From positions 30,388,501 through 30,452,500 of the forward strand of contig NC_065874.1 of NCBI RefSeq assembly GCF_933775445.1: a stretch of DNA of 64,000 nt. The letters are read 5' to 3'. The notes under the pieces were generated by a model, which did not search any database, was not told the DNA's origin, and was given only the letters and a program-made list of their open reading frames with translations. The stretch comes from Argentina anserina. Lineage: Eukaryota; Streptophyta; Magnoliopsida; Rosales; Rosaceae. Shown here one piece after another: positions 1 through 13,100 of this stretch. Each line of letters opens with the position of its first letter. Position 1 is the stretch's first letter. Made by a program: the position numbers and the translations under genes.

Positions 1-1066
1 TAAACCTGAAAAAAAAAATGCTAAGAAACCTAAACACTTTTGTGCACATATGTTGATAAGGATCAAAGAAAAAAATTTACAGAAAGATATATAGAATCAA
101 AATAAAGAGGAATGTACATGAAGACATGATTGATGAGACTTAAAATGTACACGCAAAACGCAGGCATGCTTCTTTTCTGGTCATAACAACCATAGAAAAA
201 TTGGATGTATGATTCTTGCAAGTCTGTTGCTTTGAGACCTGCATATATAGTTAAATCTACTCAACAAGGCCGGATTATTAGTTTCGCTTTCCTGAAACGA
301 TGTAGTTAAGATTCATTAGCGCGTACGTAATAGGACATATTTTTCACATTGAGATAACGCTTTTAGTAAACTTTTACGTTAGAGATGTTTCTTCATCTTC
401 TTCTTTCTTCTTCTGTTTTTGTATTGATAAATTACGTCACCCAATAGGCCAATATATCTGGAAGCAAGATTAACATATAGTAAAGCCAAGTAAAATGTTC
501 AGTTTGAACTTTGAACTTTGAACGATACAAAACCCTAAACATTCTTAGAACCTGAAACATACACGATTTTATATAACATCATAGATTTCGTTTATACTAC
601 TGTAACTGATTTACCATACATGTGCCATGCATTTACATTACATTCATTCATTTTGAAATCGATGGATGGTGAACTTAACAAGCCCTAAAAGATACTATTC
701 CGTGGCACTGCTTATAGGCTAGCTGCCACAGTGCGACCAAATGAAGAATGAGAGAGAGTTGAAAACTCTACCTACAAGTAACAACAATATTAATATCTTC
801 CACTCTAGCTCTTAGATTAATCACTCCCCAAGTCACCAAAGCAAAGTTCCATCCACCTAATTTAGAAATGCAAAACCACACAGTAAAATTGAATTTCCGC
901 CGAAGGTTTTCGTGTATGTACTTCCAGATACAGATTCTTATCAACTTATCAGCGACATGAATGAGCTAAGATTCCCAACAACTCCTCCTACAACTTTGTC
1001 AAGCTTTATATACATATATGTATCATCTTTCTATATAATCGTGATCAGTAATTGAACCACTTAGAG
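1..1066. other. Upstream region of the CYP86A1-like gene
   Basis: About 1.07 kb of AT-rich DNA with no convincing coding region. A TATA-like stretch at about 1005-1013 lies some 55 bases before the chosen ATG at 1067, a reasonable spacing for a plant core promoter with a short leader. I see no other recognisable element in this stretch. Confidence 0.4.
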
Positions 1067-2912
1067 ATGGAAACCCTGACCCTCTTCTTCACCTTAGCAG
1101 CTGCTAGCTCTGTATATTTCTTCTGGTTCTATCTCCTAGCCAGAAAGCTCACTGGCCCGAAATTATGGCCCCTCGTCGGCAGCCTTCCTGCTCTCTTCAC
1201 AAACCGCAACCGAATCCATGACTGGATCACCAGCAACCTACGCGCCACCGGTGGCTCGTCCACGTACCAGACATGCACCATCGCCCTCCCTTTCTTGGCT
1301 CGCAAGCAAGGACTGTTCACTGTGACATGTCACCCGAAGAACATCGAGCACATTTTAAAGACGAGGTTCGACAATTATCCGAAAGGACCGTCGTGGCAGG
1401 CGGCGTTTCATGATCTTTTGGGGGAGGGGATATTTAACAGTGATGGTGAAACGTGGCTGATACAGAGGAAGACGGCGGCGCTGGAGTTTACGACGAGGAC
1501 GCTGAGGCAGGCCATGGCGAGATGGGTTAATAGAACTATCCGGAATCGCCTTTGGTGCATTTTGGACAAAGCTTCCAAGGATCATATTGCGGTGGACTTG
1601 CAGGACCTGCTGCTCCGATTGACATTCGACAACATTTGTGGACTCACTTTCGGTAAGATGTTAAAAATAAATAAAAATGGTATTCAAAACAAACAAACAA
1701 AACAATTTTGTGCGGTGAAGGTGGATCGAACACCTGACCTTCAGATCTTCAGTCTGACGTTCTCCCAACTGAGCTACCCCCGCTTGTTGTTATGTGTTAA
1801 TGTTTTATATATGACTTCTGAAGGAGTCAAACGGTTAAGCTCGTATGTTTTATATATGCCGATCCCCTATCCTGCATGCATGGATTACTAGTACTATCTT
1901 ACCTTATTCTGATAGTTATATTTATTTTCCGACAGGCAAAGATCCAGAAACACTGTCGCCGGACTTACCCAACAACCCATTTTCCAAGGCCTTCGACAAC
2001 GCCACAGAAGCCACACTCCAACGTCTCCTCTACCCATCATTCCTATGGAAACTCCAAAACGCCTTCGACCTCGGAGCCGAGAAACAACTAAAGAGGAGCC
2101 TCGCAATCGTCGGAAACTACATGGACGAGGCCGTCGCCGCCCGCAAAGTTCGCCCCTCCGACGACCTGATCTCCCGCTTCATGAACAAACTCGACGTCGA
2201 CGGCAACCCTTTCCCCAGCTCCGTACTCCAGCACATCGCCCTCAACTTCGTCCTCGCCGGCCGCGACACGTCGTCAGTGGCGCTCAGCTGGTTCTTCTGG
2301 CTCGTTATGAACAACCCCGAAATCGAGGACAAGATAATCTGTGAGATCACCACTGTTCTGAGAGAGACACGTGGCAGCGACCAGAAGCTTTGGGTGGAGG
2401 AGCCGTTGGTGTTCGACGAGGCGGATAAGTTGATTTACCTAAAAGCGGCGCTGACCGAGACTCTAAGGCTATACCCGTCCGTACCGTTGGATTTCAAGTA
2501 CGTTGTCAACAACGACGTGTTGCCGGATGGGACGTTCGTGCCGTCCGGCTCGACCGTGACTTACTCGATATATTCTGTGGGGAGGATGAAGACTATTTGG
2601 GGAGAAGACTGCATGGAGTTCAAACCGGAAAGGTGGCTGTCGTCGGACGGGAACCGGTTCGAACCGCCAAAGGATGGTTACAAGTTCGTGGCTTTTAACG
2701 GGGGGCCGAGGACTTGTTTGGGAAAGGACCTTGCTTACCTGCAAATGAAGTCGGTGGCCTCCGCGGTGCTTCTTCGGTACCGCCTCTCGCCGGTTCCCGG
2801 CCACCGGGTGGTGCAGAAGATGTCCCTCACTCTCTTCATGAAGTACGGGCTCAAGGTGTACTTGCAACCCCGCAAGCTCGACGGACCGGGTCTAATTGCT
2901 TCGTCAGCATAG
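1067..2912 (+). CDS. CYP86A1: Cytochrome P450, CYP86A1-type fatty-acid omega-hydroxylase
   Basis: Two exons, 1067-1652 and 1936-2912, join in frame through a split Gly codon to give 520 residues, normal for CYP86A. The ATG at 1067 starts the N-terminal membrane anchor (residues 4-22). Visible P450 landmarks are the I-helix AGRDTSS (303-309), the K-helix ETLR (370-373), a PERW motif, and the heme loop [10 protein letters not shown] with Cys456 as thiolate ligand. The family usually has FNAGPR, so one Gly replaces Ala. From the family, CYP86A enzymes are ER-bound and hydroxylate the terminal carbon of long-chain fatty acids for cutin or suberin. Similarity to Arabidopsis CYP86A1 (HORST), including GKDPETLS right after the intron, points to root suberin; this subfamily call is from memory. 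The 283-base intron carries an antisense tRNA gene. No frameshift or stop is seen. Confidence 0.92.
1711..1783 (-). tRNA. tRNA-Phe (anticodon GAA), inside the CYP86A1 intron
   Basis: The 73-base minus-strand sequence matches the plant nuclear tRNA-Phe pattern. It has an intact A box (TAGCTCAGTTGG), an anticodon stem-loop with GAA at 1750-1748, and a B box (GTTCGATCC). The T-stem differs from the usual plant gene but still pairs (AGGTG with CACCT), suggesting compensatory change. The D-stem has one C-A mismatch (position 24 is A), so it is not a standard copy. Flanks look like a real Pol III gene: read on the minus strand, a CAACAA motif sits just upstream, a TATATAA stretch about 25-30 bases upstream, and a TTTT terminator within about 10-15 bases downstream. 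No CCA is encoded, as expected for a nuclear gene. It is transcribed against the host gene. Confidence 0.85.
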
Positions 2913-5900
2913 GGGATTGATTTGAAAGTGACTAATTTCCTCAAAGTCTTTGTCATATAAATTTCTTTTTTACTTTTGTATACGTTTTGATTTTGTTGTT
3001 TGTTTTTGGGTGGGAAAGGTGGAATGAGGTTGAGGAAACTTTGCTCGTCTAAATTGGGGAAGATTGATGTCCTTGTCATGTTAGTGTATTCCGTACCAGT
3101 TTATGGTATGGTTTTTATGTATATTTACTTATCAATAAGACTTGAATGTGTACAGGCAAATGCACTCTCAATTGAATTTCTATATGGAAAATGATCGTTG
3201 ACCTTCAATTTTAGGCCTCAAAAAATATGATAGTAGTTGAATTAAGAACTTGATATTTAAGGATATAGTGTGTTTATGTGACAATGCGCATGATACGTAA
3301 AATTAAGGCATTTGAGGCCAATGGTAAGGTCTTTTCACAGATGGACAATAAAACGGTAAGAAATCGCTGTTGAAATCCACTCCAACTCATAGATCAAATC
3401 GACGTAGAGCATACGTGATTCACAGTTCTTTACAAGGTCCAATAAAAGAAGTGATTCTATGGATGATAGGTTGAAGATGATGAAGGAATTAAATCCTATA
3501 GAGCCTTCTTCATTTATGAAATCGATTCATGGGTTTCATTTTTCTTGTTGTTTATGGTTATGTGTTAACTTTGTATATATCGAGATTACCTTGCAAAGTA
3601 ATTTTATTTGCAGCCAATTCTTTGTTGCAATTGATTTGATTTCTTTGGACAGCCGGGTGTGTGAGAATCCTCATGGGTTGATCAAGAAGTATGGACTGAT
3701 GTGCTGCAGGTAGTGCTTCCGCAGCAATGCTAAGGAAATTGGCTTCATCAAGGTAAATTCTCTCTCGCCATAACAAAAGTTGGATCGCAAGGACCTTCTT
3801 AGTTATTTGGCTTTTGTTTGAAACCTGTTTTCTTTGGATTTGGATGATTGGAGCTGGATTTGAGCGGAAGAATGGTATAATAGCAGATGGATTCAGATGA
3901 TGAGGAGGCAAGGGGAAATGAGAGAAGAAGAATTGGAGGAAAAATGAAGAAGATAGAGATTGAGAAGAATTTAATATTTATTTTTATATGAATAATGGGT
4001 TTTCCATGTCAGCGGTTAAATTTCAAATTTGACAAAAATAAATAACCACCCCGTTGGAGTTGTTCTAAGCCTAAAAAGGCACTATAACACTGCTCTTACT
4101 TAATTCAGCTATGTTTTAAAACAGAATGAGAAGAGTAGAAATTGAATCAAATCATGTCACGGCAATAAGCAACAACAATATGGTTTGTTAACACATAACT
4201 CATTAAGGTACAAATGAAGATGAAAGTGTGACTAGAACATAAACATTACTCATTTTCAATTATGGACAACTAAAAGTGTGTAATAAATATTTTAATTCTT
4301 GAGCTGATGCTTCAAGATTCAAATTCTTATGATGTACTGAATCAGACGGTGGATAGAGAGTGTCTTGAAATGCATGTTGGGTCTGTGGGGTGTATGGACG
4401 GTAAATTAGGGGCATTGCACGAATGCAGCGTTGAACCAAAGAATTTTCCCATAAACAATGCATGGTTTGCTATTTTGCTGACCCTTATTTTCATTTCTTT
4501 TGAATTCATATATGAAAAATGTTTTAGCACCACAATATGACATCAGATTTAGAGTCATAATCTTGTTCGGCATGCATCATCAGTAGTTAAAATAATTACA
4601 AAATTTCTTTTTTAAATGAAAATTCAATCATATCTCTATTAATCTAACGGCTCTAAATTATTATAAAAATATATATTTATGAATATTTTTTTTAACATTT
4701 ATTTTTTCATCAAGATAATGTTTTTAAAATGTAAGAAAAGATTTTGATATTTATGAAAATATGTGAAATATATATATATATATATATATATACCACCTCC
4801 CCCCAACTTGCATTTTATTAGGAACCTTTTAAACAAATGAATTAAATAAATTCAAATTTTATATTATATTATATGTGAATACGCGCATGCACGAAAAAAA
4901 ATTTGAAATAAAATTATTTCATTTGAGAAAAGTATAGACATGTGATTTCGTCCTAAATAATTTTGTTAGAGATTTTTTATATATATGTTTACTAAAAACC
5001 CCTCGTCTCTCTCCTCTCCGCCTTACTTCTCGTCTCTTTTACTGGTGGTGGTTGGTAAGGGAATTCTAGCGGCAACAGACTTTGTGATTCCAACCTTTAC
5101 TGGTCTCAGGCATCAAGATGGCTAATCATCTCTTCTCTTTCTCCTTCCGCGTTTGTGGAGGTGGGGTTACTTCCCTTGTGGATTTGGTTCTTTAGATCTG
5201 GATTCACCTTTGGGTCATATGTTTCGAATTCTTCTTTTGGAGGCTGGTATTCTCCTCTAGAAGGAGCAGAGTTGATAGAACCCAAGGTTTTGGTGTCTTT
5301 GTTGGAGATTGGCAGAGATCGGCCTTCGGGTTCAGTCGTTGGGCTCCTCTCGCACATGGCAAGTGTTGTTGTAGGTGGGCGGCACACTAGCGACGGTGGC
5401 TATGAGAGCTATCCGACGTTTGCTAAGGATGGTAGATTTCCTTATGACAACGCGTGATCAAGGTTGCTGGTAGCAACCCTAGGTCAACTTTGGGCCTTGG
5501 GCCTATTTCGTTGTTTGGATGTGGGCCACTTTGGTACGACTCAGCTTCTCAAAGTCATACGGTCTCGCTTGTTTTATTAGATCATGGGATACCCCTTTTG
5601 TGTAGGGTGATTCCGGTTTTTTCTAAATAAGTGAGTGTAGTCTTACATTCAGGAAATTTGGTAATCATACCATGGTTGTTAGCATTGAAACAGTTAGATT
5701 TAGTTCCTTAGTTAAATTTGATTTGTTTCACATGGTTCTAACTTCGTGCCAACAAAATGGGTGTTCCATGTTCATGTTGACCTCCTACATTTTAATATAA
5801 TGACGACTCGATCGATTTTTTAAGAGATTTTTTATATTTTTGTAATTTAATTAATAATTTGATAGAGAATATATGGTAATTATAGTCTTTAATTATAGTC

Positions 5901-6966
5901 ATTAATAATTCATAAATATAAATAAAATCAAAAATTGAAAAGTCATGAATTAATTTTGAAAAGTTTCTTGACATCTTTAGTAACAGAAAGATAGAAATAT
6001 TCTTTTACTACCATATTGTAACATACGGTATTAATTAAGAATAGAATATATGGAAAAAATAACATTTATTACCTTAATTACTTGTCCCAAAAAATCTAAT
6101 AAATTGTCATAAAATTAAAAGTTTGACATCTTTTGTGAAATGACCTTCATGGGTATTGATAATTTTGAACTAGAATTTCAGGTTTAAAGTTTAGAGGGTA
6201 TGGTATATGGTTTTAGGGTTTAAGGTTTAGAGTTTATGGTTTTAGAATGTAGGGTATGTGATTTTAGAAAGAAACTCAAAATAGTCTTTGATAAAATAAT
6301 TTAAATATGATTTTTTTTAATTAAATCCTAAGTTTCAAATAGTAATTAGAATGGAGTACCACTTGACATTGCCGCGTGGTTTTCTGTGAGAACTGTAAAA
6401 TTCTTCCTTATGGCACCCTAGAAATGCTCTTCATCGTTGATTTTTAAGGAAAAAAATTATTTATATCTTCAAAAATGATAGAAGGGCTGGAGAATCATCA
6501 AGTTGTTTTATGTTGTAGGATTAGCACAGCTTACGTATGGTGCTCCAAGTAAATGAGGCTTAGTAGTCAAAAAATAGCACTAAGGAGAATCACTTAAACA
6601 TGCAGCTCGTATCACAAAGTCGAAGTGTTAGAGAGTATTCAATATTATCATTTACATGATGTGTTGGGGTCAGTTTGCTGTGTATTGATCCTTGATTTAT
6701 ATGGTTGAAATGCAACCAACTTATGAAACTTTAAATGCAGCATCAATCCCTCTAGCTAGAACTTTACCTTTCCGATATCGAGCTCCATGCTTCTTGTTGT
6801 CAAAATCTTTTAACATTTTTTTGTGAAGACCAAGAATTTCATTAAACAGATAGCGCTTTCCTTCACAATTGAATTTCTTGGCATTTTCCTGCTTCTCTCC
6901 TCCAGTAACTCTTCTATATAAGGATTGAAGTGCCGGGTGTTTCTATAGGATCAAGTTATCCATGAA
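2913..6966. other. Intergenic region between CYP86A1 and PHT4;1
   Basis: Four kilobases without a gene I can support. An AT dinucleotide microsatellite of 25 bases lies at 4768-4792. At 5000-5460 a more GC-balanced island has an open frame (5155-5457, 100 codons) with no recognisable domain. At 6180-6260 degenerate GGTTTAGGG-like units recur. At 6721-6951 the minus strand has an open frame without ATG, described separately. The rest is AT-rich and featureless to me; it includes the 3' flanks of both neighbouring genes, which converge here. Confidence 0.4.
6721..6951 (-). pseudogene. Orphan open frame next to the PHT4;1 stop, origin unknown
   Basis: Just past the PHT4;1 stop, the minus strand is open for about 73 codons, from a stop near 6917 to the TAA at 6721-6723, with no ATG start. 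The predicted peptide is Lys/Arg-rich and ends GIDAAFKVS. Its composition looks protein-like rather than random AT-rich translation. I do not recognise the family. It may be the tail exon of a lost gene, an alternative last exon of the transporter, or chance open sequence in its 3' UTR. Confidence 0.25.
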
Positions 6967-9900
6967 CTAATCTATGATCTTCTCGCCAGTTGAGAAAACA
7001 TTCCAGACAACAGTTCCAAACAGATAAAGGCCTACTGAAACCTTGAATACATCATCCCATGAACCTGAAATTTTGGCAATGTGGAATAGCAATGTAATAA
7101 GATCAGCTTGTTGCCAACAAATCACGACTTGATATGATGTCCCGTTGTCAAAATAGATTATGGCCAAGTTGATTTGATGAACTTATGGCAGAAAATAAAA
7201 ATCTTGCTGTGATGTTCTTGTATTTTATGTGGAAATGCTTGAGAAGAGTGACACAATTTTGATACTTGGTATATGTCATAGTTCTACCTACTAAAAATTG
7301 CAGTAGATGGGTACTGACCATGTTGCAGAATGTAACCAGTTGATGCCGTTCCTAAGACGCCTGCCAAAACTCCAGCAGTATTGGATAGACCAAGCAATAC
7401 TCCCTGTGGAATAGTTAAACATATCAGAACCTATCTGCTCCTCCTATTTTTCTACTCAGTTAGAAGATTAATCTTATGCTTCTTATATACAGAAGTAATC
7501 AGCATAAGCACTCGGAGTATGAACTAAAATTGATACTCACAGAATATCGTGGAGCAATATCTTGATGGTTTGAATATAGACCGGATTGTGAGAAGGCATC
7601 AGATCCCTATTAGTTCAAAATAAAGGGAAACCAATTAGCTAGATTATATACGCAATTACAGAATGAACAGGTGTAATAAGAAACTGTACCAAGAGGTGAA
7701 ACCAGACCTGACTGCATGCCATACATAACACAGCCATTGCAGGAGAATTGACATGGCTTAACTGTGTGAGGAAGAAAGCAGGGCCAAGAAATCCAATTGT
7801 CTGCATAATCTACAAGGTAATACCATATAACTAGATTAGCAAACCAACTAACTGAACTGAAAAGTACGTATCTAATTGTTTTACACAAACTAGACATTAA
7901 GTTCAGCAGTTATCAGTTAAGTTCAAGGCAGAATCAGGAAGTTACTTTTTGCCCAACAGAAAATATGATTTTGTCAACGAAAATTGTTCCATGTTCTCAA
8001 CTAAAAAAACGGTTGTGTGTCAGTAATATTAGATGTGACTTGTACCTTGCGAACCCTTGTTACTGATACACCCCTACTCACAAGTGTGTCTGCTATCCAC
8101 CCTCCAAGATTTGCAGAGAATGCCATTGTAAGCCAGGGCAACACGCAGAAAAGCCCCGATTCTGTAAGATTGAACTTCAGCACCTATTGGTGGGATTATA
8201 AAATTAGCATAGAACAAGCAATTACAGGTTTGATACACTGCCACAAATGCAGTGATAAGCATAAACCCATTGCTGATAAGTTCATGACAAATTGATAATC
8301 CTTTGAATCTTATAAAATGCAGACTGACTTGGTTATAGTATGTTGGCATCCATGTAAGAAGAATAAATGTTCCCCAGTTGTGGCAGAAGTGAGAAACTAT
8401 CAGGGCCCAAACAGGTTCTTTGGACAAGATTTGTCCCCAAGGAATCACTTTTACACGTTCCTTGGAAACATTACCAGCAAGAATTAGCTGCTTCTCTTCA
8501 GATCTCAGCTCAGGATCCTCAGAAGGTGAACTGTATGCCTACAAATCATTACTCAGACAAATTAAAGGATAATTTTATGCATATAATAAATGTTCATGAA
8601 TCATAAGTAAATAAGAAAATTACTAATTGCCATTAAAATTTCGATCACCTTACTTAGCCAAACAGCAAACCAGACTGTCCCCAGAGAACCAAAGGAGTAA
8701 AAGACTGATGGCCATCCAAACTGATGTATTAAAAATGGTGAAAATGCAAAGCCAGTGACTGAACCAATGTACATCCCACTGTAAACCAGAGCCAAGGCTC
8801 TACTTCTCTCAGATACTGGAATCCATTTTGACAGAATATTATTCATTGCAGGCATAGCAACACCCTGAAAAAGAGAAGCAGACCATAGTTTACTCACATT
8901 GAGTTAGACTCCATTAAGTAAGACTATCCACAGAAGTCTTTTCACCTTGCATATATATTATATTAACAGACTGTAAGCCCCATAATCTGCTACCAACTAA
9001 TACATCCGAAAAGTTAGAATTCTAACCTCACCGATCCCCATGAAAGCGCGAGTAACAAGTAAGAACGGCAATCCAAGTTTAGCAGCAACAGGAGTGAGAA
9101 CAGTAGCCACAGACCACCAAATAACTCCAAATGCCAAAACCTGTTTGCCACCAACTGTATCTGCCAAAATGCCACCAGCAATCTGCAACAATTACAATCT
9201 AACTTTATTAATCAAAAATCATCAGAAGCTAATCGATCTCATAATCATTTGTCGGCTTCATATTTCAAATACAAATATAATTTGAGAGCCTTTGCAAGTG
9301 AAAACACATAATACAATTAGGAGATTCAAGTGCATGAAACCTGAGTGAGGAGGTAGCCCCAGAAAAAAGAAGACTGTATCAAACCCACAGTTGCTGAGTT
9401 CCAATGGTACTCTGCTGACATTGGAAGTATAGCAATGCTCATATTTACCTGCCAAAACTCAACCAATGTCAAACATATCCAAAATCAATTGCCAATAGTT
9501 ACGCGGCCAATTCTCGTACACACTATGCTAGTATGCTCAGAACTCCCAACATACAGTTACATACTCAGCGAAGATTATAGAAAATGCAAACCTACTTCTC
9601 AGCTGGTCTGCCCCATCATCAAATAGTCAAATATGATACGTTGACATTTCTTATATATACTATTCAGTTGTAACAATACTATTTTCTAATTAAACTAAAT
9701 AAAAGCATCAAGAAAATAATGTCTTAAATGATACGACGACAAATTGGCAATGTTCGACTAGTGTTCATGTAGAAGCAAAGCTCGAGTAACCTTACTCTGT
9801 CCATGTTACAAAGTAGAAAAGCGGAGAAGCACAAAATGACAATAACCCATCGTTTAGGAAACTGCTCCAACCACGACACCTCGTCGGCCAAAGTCTCCAA

Positions 9901-10134
9901 CTCCTTCTTCGCCGTCGACTTCGACAACTCGTACGGCTCCGACTTAGCATCCGCAAACACTTTCCCGCCTCTCCTGGAAACACGCACTAAGCAGCAGCAG
10001 TACTGCCCCCGGTTGACCCGGAACAGGTGGGCCGGTGGGCTGGCGGGTCTGAAAGCGGAGGCGAGACTTCTCTTGGGGACGGAGGAGATATCGGGTTTGG
10101 GGGAGAAGGAGTAGAGAAGGGCTCTGGCGTTCAT
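6967..10134 (-). CDS. PHT4;1: Plastid anion/phosphate transporter, PHT4;1 (ANTR1) type
   Basis: Ten exons on the minus strand: 10134-9796, 9448-9341, 9182-9027, 8864-8649, 8538-8329, 8183-8046, 7809-7708, 7606-7541, 7403-7319, 7064-6967. All introns are GT-AG, and they join to 505 residues. The start is the ATG at 10134, giving MNARALL as in Arabidopsis PHT4;1. Residues 1 to about 80 are rich in Ser, Arg and Ala like a plastid transit peptide; the rest is a 12-segment major-facilitator core. Family marks include NMDRVNMS at the first transmembrane segment, RAFMGIGEGVAMPAMNN, ERSRALALVYSG and NHQDIAPRYSG, with the end TGEKIID. From the family, PHT4;1 moves phosphate, probably with sodium or protons, across thylakoid membrane. 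PHT4;3 or PHT4;5 would be the alternatives; the N-terminus and gene order favour PHT4;1. Confidence 0.92.
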
Positions 10135-13100
10135 GGTGTGTCTTTTAGTGGACACAGTAGAGTGCTGCGGTGAGCAGCTTCCCGAGTTTTGATGGTGGGT
10201 AAGATTTTATGGGACGCGATATTTTTGTGGACTGGCTGTGGTTTGTGCACGTGGCCGGTGCACGGAAGGGTTATTTGTGTTGGCGGGTAATTAACGGAAA
10301 TAATCAAATTTAGAACTACTGTATTATTTGGTACTTGGGCTTTCACTCTCCGAAATGAAAGGGCTAGGCCTGAAGGTGCTGTATTTGTTTTGCTTTGGAC
10401 CAAGACGGCCCACTAATTTACGTGATTTTATCAAAACGAATTTAGGCTCAAGATAATTAATTACAACAAGTCAACCACTTAGACAATGAGGTAACTGATT
10501 ATGGCCATACGAAAAGGCGAATCGCCCAAAATATGATAACCAATGAACATGATGACCAACACACTAGGTCACTTCGGCATCATACCCTGCACAGAATAAT
10601 GCCCAAACCGCGCATGTACATAGCTATTTCAGACGCTCAAGGTTCCCGAGCGAGTAGTAGCAATAATGTCGATTAACATGGCTCTACAAGATTCAATATA
10701 CAGAAGTATAGGACCAAAAGCTTAGTGGGGCAAACCCTAAACAAAAACAAATAGAACTGGCCCTCAGCCTCTGCCACCCTGACCAGTACTGATCGATCTA
10801 CATGATACGTGAGAGATCTCCTTCTCTGCTAATTGGTTATGTCTGCATTTATAAGATGAAATGGGTACGGACTCGGAGAGTAGGGCAGAGGTGAAATCTT
10901 CTTGCTAAAGACTGATCAACAACTTTGGACAAGGGATCAACTCTGGGATTTCACCCCAACAACGTTCAACCAACTTAAACTACAAGAAAAGAATCTCTAA
11001 GATCCCCAAAAACATACAATACAATGTCATTAAGCGTAGCATTGAACTCCCATAAGTTTTACAATGGCAAAGTAATATTTAGAGTTACTTCGATCATGAT
11101 AACAACCAAGTACGTCGTGTAGAAACTAATTAGATGATAGTTGAATTTTTTGCTTAACATGCCATCAATATCTTTTTACCGACTAAAAGAGACATGTATT
11201 TTCTATGCGAGCTTATATTCATACTTCAAAAAATAGTATTTAGACATACTTACTCAGTGGATCTCTATTTTGCTTTTACAGCTACTTAAAATGTTATTTA
11301 AACTTTCTAAAATGCCCATTAATAAATTTGATATATCAAATCAGACTATAATCAATTAATTTATTTCCTACTTTATTTCAAATTTATTTATTATATACAA
11401 CTCAAAAAAATGTATAATAATCATACAAACTATTTTAATTATCGAATTAATTCACTCTTCCACTCGTTTTCTAAATTCATGATAAAATTGATAAACTATT
11501 TTTTCATTCATTGATATATATTACATATATATATATATATATATGCAACTCACCAATAATTAACATCAACGTATATTAAATATTATAACCGATAATGAAC
11601 GAGTTTTGTTCTTTGGCTCAAATAAAAATTTATGAGAAATTTTAGATAGTTATATAATTTATACATTAAATCATCTACATTCAATTTAATGTTAATTATC
11701 TACATTTAATTTTTTTACTTATGATGTTTATCAAAAAAGAAGGTAATTAATTAAATCATTTTATGCAATTTGATATCCGATTTTGGGATTTTATAGCAAT
11801 AAATATAAAAAATAATTATCTACATTTTCAATTTAAAATAGATAAGTTAAGAATTATTTTCTGATAATTTCATATGCATTGATTACGTCAAAACTATCTA
11901 AAAAAAATATAGAAATCTAAATGTCATTTTGGGAGGTATGAATAAAAGCTATCGTTTTCTATTCCATTAAAATTCTTTTAAGCTTTAAAAATATATGACC
12001 AATAGTTTAGATAAGCCACCATCCAGTAATGTAATTAAGCACCAAACTTGATAGAGATAAAAAAAAAAAAGGCATAAAGCCTTCAATCTGTCTCTCATTG
12101 GTGGGGGATAAATAGTTTATGGCAAAGATTGCATGATTAACAAGCACCCTTTTCCTAGTGACATTGATGCGTAGGGTTATGTTGTGTCGGCAGCTTTCTC
12201 TTGCGCTGGTGAGATAGTGGCAAACAGTCAAAAAAGCTGAAAGGATGAACAACTACATAGTCACAAAGAGAGGCTTTTACCAGAAAAAAAAAAAACAGAA
12301 AAACACACACACACGATAGATTTAATTTTTTTAGATTTGGCACTTTTACTGTCTATTTCTAAAGTCTGTTTTTGGGTCAAAGTCAAATCACATTATCCTT
12401 GCAATCCTTATTAGTCCAAATTATCAAAGCACATATTACTAGAATTTAATGATAATGATCTTAGTATACTCAGCCGGCGTCAACAATCTTATGACAGTCT
12501 ATATTTGTAATGCATCACAAATTCGAAATAGTACTTTAATCCCAATATCTTCATGAGAAAGTTCCAACTAAATGACATTACTGGAGTCTTATGTTAAATG
12601 AGATTAGAAGTTTTAATTTAATATAATATATCGTTGTAACTTGTAAGCTTCACGAATCTTATGATATTATGTATCTCTATAACATCATAAATTCAAAACG
12701 GTAACTCACTCAATATCTTCACGAATAAGTTAGGAATTGGGAACTAACTCAACAAATTCTGAAAACGTGCACTAGTTTTTGTTAAATTTATTCGAGTTTA
12801 CAAACATACCCTTGAGAATTCAGAAGTCAGCATTGTAAATTTGGTCATTTCCTTTCGTAATCTAATGACCAGGAGACAGTGAGATTTTTGTATAAAATCC
12901 GTTTGTTAAAGATTTTCAGATTGTAATGGCCTACGGAGAAAGAAAACTAGCACACTAGTACTCGACCTATTCGCTGAGTGGGCCATATCATTAGGGCCGG
13001 AGCCCACGTTGAAATAATGCCATCCCAAAATCTCGTGAGAAGATGTAGATCTCACCTCAATTTCTAAGGAACAATCTAAATTCTCCTTTTCTTTTATTTT

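Noticed and set aside
3330..4080. Possible MITE, with ACTCCAAC phrases near both ends
   Set aside because: The ends do not align as inverted repeats beyond about 10 bases and no target duplication is visible.
5155..5457. 100-codon plus-strand frame in a GC-balanced island
   Set aside because: No domain, no similar neighbour exon and no recognisable family; kept only as a remark in the intergenic entry.
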